Positions 9,331 to 17,643 are shown, counted from the first letter of the stretch. The stretch is 64,000 nucleotides of DNA from an uncultured Eubacteriales bacterium (GCA_910586545.1 CAJUIQ010000003.1:16599-80598); one strand, 5' to 3'. Made by a program: numbers and translations. Notes: generated from the letters alone by a model not told the origin.

Positions 9331-9383
9331 GGCGGCAGCGCCGGTGCAAATCAGTCGTCAATAGCCGCCCCGCGGCTATTATT
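9331..9383 (-). repeat. Dispersed intergenic element, copy A (addB-addA junction)
   Basis: One of three copies of a roughly 50-nt element in this window (others at 14781-14828 and 56894-56946). Read on the minus strand it has AATAGCCGC and GCGGCTATT arms forming a 9-bp hairpin, then a conserved tail with TGATTTGCA, a CGGC block and CTGCCGCC. The addB stop codon (9379-9381) lies inside the element's first bases. Unlike copies B and C, this copy has AATAAT instead of TATAAT at its 5' edge and no visible -35 box. It is oriented with the downstream gene, as the other two are. Confidence 0.8.
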
Positions 9384-12300
9384 CCATATGCCTGCACACT
9401 GCCCGCATAGGACAGCTGTCACACGGCAGTCGGCCTCCTCGACGAACAGGATTGGAACAGGCCCTTCCGCTTTTCACCTGATTCCCTGTACGCTGCAAAG
9501 CCGCCGCAAGGCCCCGGTAAATCTCTTCAAACTCCTCTTTTGCCGCAAGGCTGCTGTGTTTTGAATAGCTGCCGTCTTTGTTGACCGTTACGGGAATATA
9601 TTTGCCGGACACATCCTTGTCCATAGCGCGGATGACATCATCGTCCCGCAAAATAATCCCCCGCCGGGAAATATTTTTTTTCGCCGCTTCCCTGGCCTCG
9701 TCCCCATCCAGTGGAACCGGAGAAGACGCGTCTCCAGGACGCGCGCTAAAATACACCGCCCCTGCCGGTATCAATTCCTCTCCCACAGGAGCAAGCTTTT
9801 GATAAAAGGGACTGCCGGCGCTGCCGCAAATAGAAAAAAGATACAACAGCAACTGCACATTATGCCCAACCAAAACTTCCTGCAGAGAAAAATTTTTGCT
9901 GCCGGTTTTGTAATCGGCAACCCGAACATACACCTTTCCGTTTTTGCGCAAAATATCCAATCGGTCTACAATCCCCCGCATAGTCATGACGCTATCCCCG
10001 CTTAGAGGAATGCGCAGCGCCGGAAGCGTATCGTCAAAGCCTACCGGCAGTTCAAAGGCGTACGGAATAAAATCAGACTGACCAAATTCTTCACTAAGGG
10101 ACTGGCCGTACAAAATCACGCTTCGCTGCAGACGACGGAAAAGATAATCCGTACGCCGGCTGGCGGCAGCGCCCTGGCTGACAGACGCAATATATCCCTG
10201 GATCAGCCGCTCCGCGCGGCTGACAATCGTCTTGTCCGGCAGGGGAAACCCCTCCCGAGCTGATTCCCGCATAAAGTCTTCCAAAATTTTATGTACAAAG
10301 TTTCCAACATCCACCGGGCGAATCTCTGCCGTTCTTCCTTCATCCAGACGGAGCACATACCGGCAGTAATAGGAGAAGGGACAATCTCCGAATGTCTCCA
10401 ACCGGGACTGTGTCATTGACAACGTACCGCCGAACAGCGCCTGCGCAGTTTGTAAAGTTACCTGTTCCCTATCTGCAGACAAACTTCCCTGAGGAACTGG
10501 TTCATCTCGAAGCATATCGCCCAGAATATTCCCGCACGGCGTATGTAACAAAATTGGCAGCAAACGGCGCGCAGCGCTTTTGGACCAAACCATCTCCAAC
10601 GGATCCGGACTCGTAAGATCGGTTATCTTAGCATTGGGCAGAAGCTGCATAATTCGTGTAGCGCCGGACGAGGGATGCCACGCTCCGTCCGTGCAGGGAA
10701 TCATGACTGTCAGCGTATCTGACGGAGCACAGACGGCCCGGTAGAAATGAAACAGCGCCTCTCCCTGCCGCTCTACGGTGCCGGGAGAAAGCTGGATTCC
10801 AAGAGCCGCCAGCGTTTCTTTATCCAATTCACCGAAAAAACCGCCTTCTGGGGGCACCGCGGGAAACTCTCCATATACGGCGCCCAACACGATTACATGA
10901 CGCACATCATCCAAACGTATACTATGGGCGCTGCCCAATACCACTCTGTCAATTCCATCCGGTATTGTCCCAATTTTGCAGGACTGAGCAGTGCGCAGAC
11001 ATAAGCCATAAAATCGCGCCGCATCCATATGGGCGCCATCTGCTTTAGAATCCGACTCCGCTCCCTGCGCAATCGTATCCAGAATGTCGCACAAAACAGA
11101 CCATACCTGACGTACCTCCTGGGCCGCGGCCGCATCCCCCTGCTTCTCCAGCCTGTCTGCTTCCCGTCGAAGCCCATTGTATACGTCAAAATCGCAAAGC
11201 AGCCGGTAAGCGGCCGCACATACGGTCCGGGCCGTTCCAGGAAAGGCGTCGGCGAAAGCATCCAACACCGGAGCCAGCTGCGCCCTGGCATGGTTTGCCA
11301 TAGAAAGCAGTTCCCTGCCCCACGTACTGACTGTTTCTGTATATCCGTCCGGGTTCATATTCCACCCGTCCGGATTACAAAACATGCGCCGGCCTCGAAT
11401 CTGCCATTTCTCCGTGTACTGCTCCAGCGCGTCACAGCAGTCGGGACTCACGCCAGTAAGCCCTGTCTTCGCGCAGGAAACCACGTCCTCACGCCTCCAT
11501 CCCCCCGCTACCACAGATGCCGCAGTAAGCAGTAGACGCACAGCCGGCTGCATCACAGCCGTTTTCTTGCCGGAAAGATATATAGGAATGCCTAAATCAG
11601 ACAAAATCGTATCGGTTATACTCCGTCTGGATTCCATATCTGCGGCAACCACTGCAATATCCCTGTAGCACGCGCCTTCCTGAACCAGTCGCTGGATCAC
11701 GCCGCCGGCAGCATATGCTTCATCATACACATCCGCACAGCGGATAATCTGCACATTCTCAGCTTCTCCCAGAAATGGCTGCGCTTTATGATCCCATAAG
11801 CTGCGGGTAAGTACCCCTAATGATCCGGAGAGTGCACAGGGAATTTCCTTCGCACATACCTGGCGTCCGCTCTGCGTACATAGGCGCGCCATATCATGGA
11901 CAAACCGGCGAATATGTTCAAGATGCATCTCGCCTCCATCCCCCTCGGCTCCAAGCGGACAGGCAAAAGTCATTGTAAAATCCGCCGCCTGCTGCAAAAT
12001 CTGTTTGGTGATTCCCTTTTCTCCTGGCGTAAAGGTATAAAAGGAGTCGATATATACATCGCAGCCTGCAAAATAATTGTGCATAGATAATGTCTGGATC
12101 AGTGCATCAGGTATCTCCTGCGGATCATCGTAGGATACGTGCAGCAAGGAATCGTATGCAGCAAAAACTGCCGAAAGATCCAGCAGCTTGTCCCGAAGCG
12201 CATCCTGCCCCTCCTGAAGCTGCTCCGCCGCTTCTTCCAGCATAGCCGGCGTAACGGAATATGCCTTCAATTCACTAACCGCGTGCAAAAGCAGAGGAAC

Positions 12301-12645
12301 ATACCGGTCTTCTCTGTCTTCACGCCCGTATATATGCAGGCTATCCCGCAAAGAAACAAGAGCGTTCCACATCACCAGCGTCTTTTTGGCATCTGTTATG
12401 TAATGCTTTGCCACGCCGCCAAACCGACGGAAAACACTGTCTGCCAGGCGTGTAAAGCTGACAATTTCCGTTTGGAGCATAGCCCTGGCCGACAGAGCCT
12501 GCGCACAGCGCCGGTCCCATACCAGCGCCTGCTGTTCGGGTACAATCAGCACAACCCGTCTGCCCGCCTCGAGAGAACGCTGCATTTTTTGCAGAATATA
12601 TGTGCTTTTTTCCGTGGAACCCAATCCGAAAACAAATTCCGTCAC
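9379..12645 (-). CDS. addB: ATP-dependent helicase/nuclease subunit B (AddB)
   Basis: The 1088-residue partner of AddA, with an inactivated-helicase core and a RecB-type nuclease domain. The 4Fe-4S staple is intact: one Cys in GDCPFSYYC (about residue 754) and three at the C-terminus in PCDSCPMRAVC (C-x2-C-x5-C). The nuclease motif VADYKTG is near residue 908. The N-terminal P-loop reads GLGSTEKST where relatives have GxxGSGKT, so the Gly before the Lys is Glu. The start is GTG at 12645 with AAAGGGGGG 7 nt upstream. It is first in the operon addB-addA-DUF3842-ywlG and has its own promoter at 12752-12780. The stop codon is embedded in a dispersed repeat. Confidence 0.95.
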   Translation of the reverse strand: MTEFVFGLGSTEKSTYILQKMQRSLEAGRRVVLIVPEQQALVWDRRCAQALSARAMLQTEIVSFTRLADSVFRRFGGVAKHYITDAKKTLVMWNALVSLRDSLHIYGREDREDRYVPLLLHAVSELKAYSVTPAMLEEAAEQLQEGQDALRDKLLDLSAVFAAYDSLLHVSYDDPQEIPDALIQTLSMHNYFAGCDVYIDSFYTFTPGEKGITKQILQQAADFTMTFACPLGAEGDGGEMHLEHIRRFVHDMARLCTQSGRQVCAKEIPCALSGSLGVLTRSLWDHKAQPFLGEAENVQIIRCADVYDEAYAAGGVIQRLVQEGACYRDIAVVAADMESRRSITDTILSDLGIPIYLSGKKTAVMQPAVRLLLTAASVVAGGWRREDVVSCAKTGLTGVSPDCCDALEQYTEKWQIRGRRMFCNPDGWNMNPDGYTETVSTWGRELLSMANHARAQLAPVLDAFADAFPGTARTVCAAAYRLLCDFDVYNGLRREADRLEKQGDAAAAQEVRQVWSVLCDILDTIAQGAESDSKADGAHMDAARFYGLCLRTAQSCKIGTIPDGIDRVVLGSAHSIRLDDVRHVIVLGAVYGEFPAVPPEGGFFGELDKETLAALGIQLSPGTVERQGEALFHFYRAVCAPSDTLTVMIPCTDGAWHPSSGATRIMQLLPNAKITDLTSPDPLEMVWSKSAARRLLPILLHTPCGNILGDMLRDEPVPQGSLSADREQVTLQTAQALFGGTLSMTQSRLETFGDCPFSYYCRYVLRLDEGRTAEIRPVDVGNFVHKILEDFMRESAREGFPLPDKTIVSRAERLIQGYIASVSQGAAASRRTDYLFRRLQRSVILYGQSLSEEFGQSDFIPYAFELPVGFDDTLPALRIPLSGDSVMTMRGIVDRLDILRKNGKVYVRVADYKTGSKNFSLQEVLVGHNVQLLLYLFSICGSAGSPFYQKLAPVGEELIPAGAVYFSARPGDASSPVPLDGDEAREAAKKNISRRGIILRDDDVIRAMDKDVSGKYIPVTVNKDGSYSKHSSLAAKEEFEEIYRGLAAALQRTGNQVKSGRACSNPVRRGGRLPCDSCPMRAVCRHME

Positions 12646-12751
12646 TGCAGCGCCCCCCTTTCTGCATTTATTAACATTTTATGGCTTTGGAAGCACACGC
12701 CGCATGCACGATAAACAGCGGTGCCCACAAAGGTTTGCTTATGTATTTTAC

Positions 12752-12780
12752 ATTATACATTATATCTTTTAACGAATCAA
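12752..12780 (-). promoter_or_regulatory. Sigma-A promoter for addB
   Basis: On the minus strand TTGATT (12775-12780) is followed after exactly 17 nt by TATAAT (12752-12757). It would start transcription about 100 nt before the addB GTG. A second promoter faces the other way 40 nt further on, so this intergenic region is divergent. Confidence 0.7.
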
Positions 12781-12819
12781 CTGTCCGAAGGAAAGCAGAC
12801 AAAAATTTTAGATTATATC

Positions 12820-12848
12820 TTGCAAAAAGAGGCGCTTTATGCTATACT
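12820..12848 (+). promoter_or_regulatory. Sigma-A promoter for the DUF6106-like gene
   Basis: TTGCAA (12820-12825), a 17-nt spacer and TATACT (12843-12848) form a good promoter about 70 nt upstream of the gene at 12922. It diverges from the addB promoter. Confidence 0.65.
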
Positions 12849-12921
12849 GCTGTTTATAAACGGCGTATAAAGGGCGGCACGACGCCCCCTCCAATACAAA
12901 GAAAGGTATGGTTATAAAATA

Positions 12922-13488
12922 ATGGCAATGCAACATCACGACGGCGCTGAAATCGACCGCGCCACACATTCAATTAACTACACTGAATTTACTGTAAAAA
13001 AGAAAACCGAGGGCATGCTGATTCTAGCAAAAATTGGACTGATTGTCCTGTATGTTGGAATTGTAGCGGTGATTTGGGCACTGGCGAGCTGGTGGCTGGG
13101 ATGTATCAGTTTGCTGCTTTCTATTATCACCTGGTATTTCACATGGCCCTTTGTAAACATTGAATATGAATATACCACTGCCTCCGGAGACCTCCAGTTC
13201 ACTAAAATTTATGGAGGAAGAAAGCGCTCTCCCATTTTGGAAAAGAAAATCAAAGATATGGAGCTGATCGCTCCCTATACCAGCGAGTATACCAGCAAAT
13301 TCCCGTCTATTGCAAAGACCTACGACCTGCGCAAGAGCGTGAAGCAAAAGGAAGACGTATATTTTGCCGTATTCGACGAAAAGGGAGAAAAACACTGCGT
13401 TCTGTTCCAATGCACCAACAAAGCGCTGAAAATCTTTACAAAATACAATAAAGAGAACACTGTGACTGTCGATACACTTCACTATTGA
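12922..13488 (+). CDS. DUF6106-like membrane protein
   Basis: A 188-residue protein with two adjacent membrane segments at about residues 33-75 (LILAKIGLIVLYVGIVAVIWALASWW and a second after a short turn), followed by a cytoplasmic beta-rich domain with the YEYTTASGDLQFTKIYGGRKRSPILEKKI pattern of an intracellular PH-like or DUF6106 domain. The family call is from general resemblance. The best ribosome site (AAAGAAAGG) is 15 nt from the ATG, rather far. A four-codon ATG-GTT-ATA-AAA-TAA ORF lies in that gap and ends just before the start codon, so translation might re-initiate. Its own promoter lies at 12820-12848. Confidence 0.7.
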   Translation: MAMQHHDGAEIDRATHSINYTEFTVKKKTEGMLILAKIGLIVLYVGIVAVIWALASWWLGCISLLLSIITWYFTWPFVNIEYEYTTASGDLQFTKIYGGRKRSPILEKKIKDMELIAPYTSEYTSKFPSIAKTYDLRKSVKQKEDVYFAVFDEKGEKHCVLFQCTNKALKIFTKYNKENTVTVDTLHY

Positions 13489-13505
13489 TGCTGTTCTAAC
13501 GCATA

Positions 13506-13544
13506 CCACCCCTGCATATATTCCAAAGGAATACTGCGGGGGTG
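13506..13544 (+). terminator. Hairpin after the DUF6106-like gene, overlapping the next gene's ribosome site
   Basis: A long stem pairs CACCCCTGCATATATTCC with GGAATACTGCGGGGGTG around AAA, with minor mismatches, and is followed by TTTGTT. It can end the upstream transcript. The 3' arm also contains the GGGGG that is the only ribosome site for the lipoprotein start at 13551, so the fold would hide it. Confidence 0.6.
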
Positions 13545-13550
13545 TTTGTT

Positions 13551-14087
13551 ATGAAAAAACGGGTTGGTTTATTTACCATATTACTGCTGTGCGGCCTGCT
13601 GCTTTGCGCATGCGGCAAAACTCAAAATAAGGCCGTACTTTGGTATCAGCAAGGGCCTGCTGAGATCAGCGGAGAAGTACAAGGGGAAGGCGGCGTTTAT
13701 ACGGTGACGCTTTCTCTGGGTCGGACAGACGACGCCGGCAGCAGAGATATCACCCTGTCTTTTTCCGCGCCGGAAGAAATGGCAGGCATCGTATTTCGTT
13801 TGCGGGGGGATGCGGCTTTTGCCGTATACGATACAGTGGAAATTCCCCTTTCCAAAGAAGCCGCCGGCGATCTGTTTGCACCAGCGAACCTGTTTGCCCT
13901 GCGGGAGGAAGACATCAATGATATCCAAACTGGAGAAGACGGAACAACCATGATCAAGCTGTCGGATGGCCAAAACTATTGGGACATCTCTACAGATACG
14001 GAAGGTATCCCTCAAAGCATCTCCGCCACGGTTGCAGGGGAAACGCTCTCCTTTACAATTACTTCCTTCGTCCAGACCGATACGTAA
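13551..14087 (+). CDS. Lipoprotein, unknown function
   Basis: A 178-residue predicted lipoprotein. Positively charged start, hydrophobic core and lipobox LLLCACG point to lipidation and export. The mature part is a beta-rich domain (VYTVTLSLG, DITLSFSAPEEMAGIVFRL, DGTTMIKLSDG, IPQSISATVAGETLSFTI) of unrecognised family. The ATG at 13551 is preferred over the in-frame GTG at 13542 because GGGGG lies 8 nt upstream of it. No promoter of its own is obvious between it and the preceding gene, and the ribosome site is buried in a hairpin (13506-13544). Confidence 0.75.
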   Translation: MKKRVGLFTILLLCGLLLCACGKTQNKAVLWYQQGPAEISGEVQGEGGVYTVTLSLGRTDDAGSRDITLSFSAPEEMAGIVFRLRGDAAFAVYDTVEIPLSKEAAGDLFAPANLFALREEDINDIQTGEDGTTMIKLSDGQNYWDISTDTEGIPQSISATVAGETLSFTITSFVQTDT

Positions 14088-14118
14088 GTCATACCTGTCA
14101 GCACAACGAACTTTTATG

Positions 14119-14152
14119 AAAAAAATATCCCCGCCGCAGGCGAGGATATTTT
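14119..14152. terminator. Bidirectional terminator between the lipoprotein gene and mazF
   Basis: AAATATCCCCGCC and GGCGAGGATATTT pair around GCA with one mismatch. A-runs and T-runs flank both sides, so it can serve the lipoprotein gene (plus) and mazF (minus), which converge here. Confidence 0.85.
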
Positions 14153-14157
14153 CAGTC

Positions 14158-14568
14158 TTATCCTGTGATCTCTACAGGAGCAGCAACATCTATACCGTTA
14201 TTTGTATTGAGCCCAAAGCTAACGGTAATCGCTTCGTCCACTGCCTGCATCATATGATCATCCAAATGACCCATTTTCTCTTTCAGCCGACGCTTGTCTA
14301 TGGTGCGGATTTGTTCCAGCAACACAACAGAATCCCGCTGCAGCCCAACCTTTTCCGCATACACGTCAATATGTGTAGGCAGACGAGTTTTGCCAAGCTT
14401 GCTGGTAATCGCCGCGGCAATTACGGTGGGGCTGTATTTGTTTCCCACATCGTTCTGTACGATTAGAACAGGACGCAGGCCGCCCTGCTCGCTTCCTACC
14501 ACCGGACTCAGATCCGCATAGTATATATCACCGCGTTTGACTGTCACGTTATCACTCTCCGTTATCAT
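14158..14568 (-). CDS. MazF/PemK family endoribonuclease toxin (NdoA-like), no antitoxin seen
   Basis: A 136-residue sequence-specific mRNA endonuclease of the MazF family. The signature [31 protein letters not shown] is strongly conserved with Bacillus NdoA/MazF, and the following [24 protein letters not shown] segment is intact. The C-terminus extends about 20 residues past the usual end ([16 protein letters not shown]). The ATG has AAGGAAG 5 nt upstream. Firmicutes mazF usually follows a small mazE antitoxin gene or alr, but the 190 nt upstream on this strand contain no ORF of antitoxin size, so any antitoxin must be elsewhere. Its transcript ends at the shared terminator at 14119-14152. 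Confidence 0.9.
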   Translation of the reverse strand: MITESDNVTVKRGDIYYADLSPVVGSEQGGLRPVLIVQNDVGNKYSPTVIAAAITSKLGKTRLPTHIDVYAEKVGLQRDSVVLLEQIRTIDKRRLKEKMGHLDDHMMQAVDEAITVSFGLNTNNGIDVAAPVEITG

Positions 14569-14757
14569 AAACTTCCTTGTATTTCTGTTTTTAGTATTTC
14601 CGCAAAGGGCAAGGTTTTAATCACGAAACAAAGAAAATTTTCTTTTTGCTTTTCCTATTCGTAAAACGAAGCGCCGTTTGATGTTCCATGTCCTTTTTCC
14701 ATGCCCCGATATCATCATATTCCAGGAAATCCATGCCCGTGCATGGCCGGTCCGATA

Positions 14758-14786
14758 TTGACAAAAGAGAGCGGACAGGATATAAT
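14758..14786 (+). promoter_or_regulatory. Consensus sigma-A promoter at dispersed element copy B
   Basis: TTGACA (14758-14763), a 17-nt spacer and TATAAT (14781-14786) match the consensus at every position. The -10 box is the first six bases of the dispersed element, so the transcript would begin with the element's hairpin. It drives the gene at 14929 unless it makes a separate small RNA. The rest of 14569-14928, a 360-nt gap, holds only this promoter, the element and an AT-rich stretch with no ORF. Confidence 0.85.
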
Positions 14787-14828
14787 AGCCACAGGGCAGC
14801 TATTGATGACTGATTTGCAGCGGCAGAG
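14781..14828 (+). repeat. Dispersed intergenic element, copy B
   Basis: This copy keeps the TATAATAGCC start, the CAGGGC loop, the GCTATTGATGA segment and the TGATTTGCA-CGGCA tail seen in copies A and C. Two substitutions break inner base pairs of the hairpin (AGCCAC versus GCAGCT), leaving a 6-bp outer stem. It ends about 100 nt before the downstream gene, in the same orientation. Confidence 0.82.
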
Positions 14829-14928
14829 CGAACATATTAAGGAGACCAGTGTGAAAATAACATGTATTGAACCCTGTTGATTTTCATGAACAATTTGCGC
14901 CGCCGCAAAGCGGAGAAAGGAAGATATT

Positions 14929-15543
14929 ATGAAAAAAAGCATTCGGATCGTTTTGATTATCGCCGTCGTCCTTTTAGTCGTAGGGGCCGGCGTCTGCGCC
15001 ATTCTTCTTTTTTCCGATAAGCCCGACAATACCAAGACGCCTTCTACCCAAACGGAAATACCACCGGAAACACAGCATGAAAATACAGAATATCGATATA
15101 ACGAGGACGGTCAGATATCAAAAATAATATACTACGATAACGATGTGCTCCAGGGCAGCACCGACTATGTATACACGGACGATTACACCTGCATCATCCA
15201 TTTTGACAAAGATAACGAACAGACAGGATATGAACAGACCAACTATAACGCCCTGAAAAATCCCACCAAATACATCGAAAAAAAGAGGGAAGAGCTTGTT
15301 ACGTCTATTGAATACGACTATTACGCGGACCAGGCTACCCTGCAGAAGAAAACCACGAAAAACTATAAAGACGGTGCAGAATCTGCGGAAAAAGAGTATT
15401 ATGACGAAGCAGGCAACATGACGCGCAAATGTACCTATGAGGACGGCAACCTGACCAGCGATATCACCTATACATATGATGCAAACGGAGAAGTGGTGGA
15501 AAGCGGTCCCACGAAAGAGAGCGGTGACACAAATGCCGCATAA
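14929..15543 (+). CDS. Secreted/membrane-anchored YD-repeat-like protein
   Basis: A 204-residue protein with a single N-terminal membrane segment (IRIVLIIAVVLLVVGAGVCAILLF), a Thr/Pro/Glu linker, and an extracellular region of short repeats: YRYNEDGQISKIIYYDNDVL, VYTDDYTCIIHFDKDNEQ, YDEAGNMTRKCTYEDGNL and YTYDANGEVVESG. This [YF]x[YD]xxG spacing is the RHS/YD or MORN-variant type beta-hairpin repeat. No catalytic motif is visible. GAAAGGAAG precedes the ATG. The gene overlaps the start of a paralogue by 11 nt and lies downstream of a perfect promoter and repeat copy B. Confidence 0.75.
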   Translation: MKKSIRIVLIIAVVLLVVGAGVCAILLFSDKPDNTKTPSTQTEIPPETQHENTEYRYNEDGQISKIIYYDNDVLQGSTDYVYTDDYTCIIHFDKDNEQTGYEQTNYNALKNPTKYIEKKREELVTSIEYDYYADQATLQKKTTKNYKDGAESAEKEYYDEAGNMTRKCTYEDGNLTSDITYTYDANGEVVESGPTKESGDTNAA

Positions 15544-16387
15544 CGTAAAGCGCATGTTGGCGGCTGTTCTGTGTCTCTCCTGCCTGACACTGGCCGCCTG
15601 TAACCCCAAGGATAGTGATAAAAGCGAGAATGAAACAGAGGCAGTGACAGATGGCACTGTGTATGAATACAGCGCCAAAGGAAAAGTTCTATCCGCCATC
15701 ACCTACGAGGGCGGCGGGGAGATCAGCAGAATCGAATATGACTACTGGCCCAACGGGAATGTAAAAAATATTACCTTTCTAGAAAAAGATGAGATGATAG
15801 AATCGTGGAACTTCATTTATGGGGACGACGATTTTACCGTGCGCCGCAGAGTGCGCAGCTATACAGAAGACGCACTGCCCTGTTCGGATATTTACGATTA
15901 CGATGAAAAGGGTAATCTCCAAAAAATGTCCACTTATGAAAATGACGTATACTGCGGCAGTTATCAGTACACTTATAACGCAGACGGAGAGACAACATAT
16001 AGCTGCCAAACTGATGCCAATGATGATGTTATCAATTATACAGAGTATACCTTCTATGAAGACGGCACCACGCAGGCAGGGTATTACTATGAATACGGCA
16101 GTCTGTCCCGGTATTGGGTCAACACCTATAAAGATGGAGAAATTGCATCCGTCACCTTTTACGACAGCAAAGACAATCTTATGTCCCGTACAGAGTATAC
16201 GTATAATAGCGATGGAAAGGTTTCCAAGATGCTGTTCCACGACGCGGCGGGAGAGATAGTTGGATACATGGAATCCCTCTACAACGACGCAGGCGTCCAC
16301 TATAAAGATATTTATTATGAGAATGGACAGCCCGTGTACGGATACAACTATACGGAAGAAGGCATTTCAACTTATTTTGAATATTAA
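15533..16387 (+). CDS. YD-repeat-like lipoprotein, paralogue of the upstream gene
   Basis: A 284-residue lipoprotein. It starts MPHNVKRMLAAVLCLS and has the lipobox LTLAAC. The mature part is a run of YD-like hairpin repeats (YEYSAKGKVLSAITYEGGGEI, YDYDEKGNLQKMSTYENDV, YTYNADGETTYSCQTDAND, YTYNSDGKVSKMLFHDAAGEI and others), eight or more units of about 22-35 residues. The open frame extends 5' to 15476, but the ATG at 15533 gives a proper lipoprotein start and overlaps the previous stop codon, suggesting translational coupling with the upstream paralogue. The two proteins are probably a tandem duplication working at the surface. The role is unknown. Confidence 0.78.
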   Translation: MPHNVKRMLAAVLCLSCLTLAACNPKDSDKSENETEAVTDGTVYEYSAKGKVLSAITYEGGGEISRIEYDYWPNGNVKNITFLEKDEMIESWNFIYGDDDFTVRRRVRSYTEDALPCSDIYDYDEKGNLQKMSTYENDVYCGSYQYTYNADGETTYSCQTDANDDVINYTEYTFYEDGTTQAGYYYEYGSLSRYWVNTYKDGEIASVTFYDSKDNLMSRTEYTYNSDGKVSKMLFHDAAGEIVGYMESLYNDAGVHYKDIYYENGQPVYGYNYTEEGISTYFEY

Positions 16388-16456
16388 ATTTAGGCGCGTG
16401 CACCTCTAAAACGGACTGCCAAAGGCTTGTTCTAAAGGGAGAGGCGGCGCCGACGT

Positions 16457-16478
16457 GGGCAAGGAAAATTCCTTGCCC
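16457..16478 (+). terminator. Hairpin terminator after the YD-repeat genes
   Basis: GGGCAAGG and CCTTGCCC pair perfectly around AAAATT. The bases after it are only moderately T-rich (GCTTTGCTTGC, then CTTTTTG), so termination is plausible but not certain. Confidence 0.5.
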
Positions 16479-16614
16479 GCTTTGCTTGCTGAATCTTTTT
16501 GCTTTCCCAGATAGTACCTTAGCCTTCTATTGCGTGGGTAGTCTTAAATGACGAAAAGATACAGTTATAATCGAAAAAAGCCTCCAAGATATATGGTTTT
16601 AAAACAGGTGAAAT

Positions 16615-17643
16615 ATGTATGATGTAATTGTTGTCGGCGCCGGTCCTGCCGGAAATACCGCCGCAAAAGCACTTGCTGAAAAAGGACTTTGCGTTTTGCT
16701 GGTAGAGCGGCATAAGCTCCCACGCTACAAATCCTGCTCCGGCGTCCTGATACAAAAAACGATAGACTTAGTGCGGCGCTACTACGGTAAGGACGTGCCG
16801 CTCTCTGCAACGTGTACTCCCATAGAAAACAAGGGGATGATTTTCACGGATGATAAAGGTCGGGAATTTCGTTTTGAGCAGGGCGGCTTGAACATCTGGC
16901 GCAGTTCCTTTGACAACTGGCTGACAGAGCAGGCGGCAGCGGCGGGTGTACAGGTCCGGGACAATACCAGTGCCATCTCCTGTGAGGAACGGCCTGATTC
17001 CATCACTGTCACGCTGCATGGGAAATCAACCTACACAGAACAGGCCCGCTATATAATTGACTGCGAAGGCGTTACCAGCCTGCTAAAGAGAAAACTGCTT
17101 GGCAACAGCCAGAACTTCATTACAACTTTCCAGACGTTCAACCGCGGGAAAATTCGAATAGACCCACACTATTTTTATGCCTATTTACAGCCGGAGCTGT
17201 CTGAGTACGACGCCTGGTTTAATGTGAAAGATGAAATGCTGGTGCTGGGTGTATCCGTGAAGGATACCAACAAAATTGGATATTTCTACGGGCAGTTTAT
17301 CTCCTATATGGAAACACATCATGGCTTACAACTCGAGCAGCAGATTGGCGCCGAAAAATGGCTGATGCCCCATATTCGCCCCGGCTGTCCTATCTCCTAT
17401 GGACATGGACGGGTCCTGTTCGCCGGGGAGGTCGCCGGGTTTCTAAATCCAATGGGCGAGGGCATCTCGGCTGGAATGGAGAGCGGGTACTGCGCGGCCC
17501 AAGCCATAGCAAATCACCCGGATTCTCTGAATATGATTTATGCAGATTATCAAAAGAACACACAACGGCTAAAGTCCTACATGGAACGCCAATGGAGTTT
17601 TGTCGGTCGGATGGCGGATACATTTTGGGAAATGATACTCTGA
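16615..17643 (+). CDS. FAD-dependent oxidoreductase, geranylgeranyl reductase family
   Basis: A 342-residue flavoprotein. The N-terminus MYDVIVVGAGPAGNTAAKAL is a dinucleotide-binding GxGxxG motif with an acidic Glu at the end of the second strand (LLVERH). The motif GRVLFAGEVAGFLNPMGEGIS is the second FAD-binding GD-type block of the p-hydroxybenzoate hydroxylase/geranylgeranyl reductase superfamily. The KSCSGVL segment corresponds to the substrate-side loop. Members reduce isoprenoid double bonds or oxidise small aromatics, and the substrate here is unknown. CAGGTGA precedes the ATG. It appears monocistronic. Confidence 0.82.
   Translation: MYDVIVVGAGPAGNTAAKALAEKGLCVLLVERHKLPRYKSCSGVLIQKTIDLVRRYYGKDVPLSATCTPIENKGMIFTDDKGREFRFEQGGLNIWRSSFDNWLTEQAAAAGVQVRDNTSAISCEERPDSITVTLHGKSTYTEQARYIIDCEGVTSLLKRKLLGNSQNFITTFQTFNRGKIRIDPHYFYAYLQPELSEYDAWFNVKDEMLVLGVSVKDTNKIGYFYGQFISYMETHHGLQLEQQIGAEKWLMPHIRPGCPISYGHGRVLFAGEVAGFLNPMGEGISAGMESGYCAAQAIANHPDSLNMIYADYQKNTQRLKSYMERQWSFVGRMADTFWEMIL

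Noticed and set aside
9331..9383. Dispersed element as an insertion sequence
   Set aside because: There is no transposase and no target-site duplication visible; copies are about 50 nt. A MITE or structured RNA is more likely.
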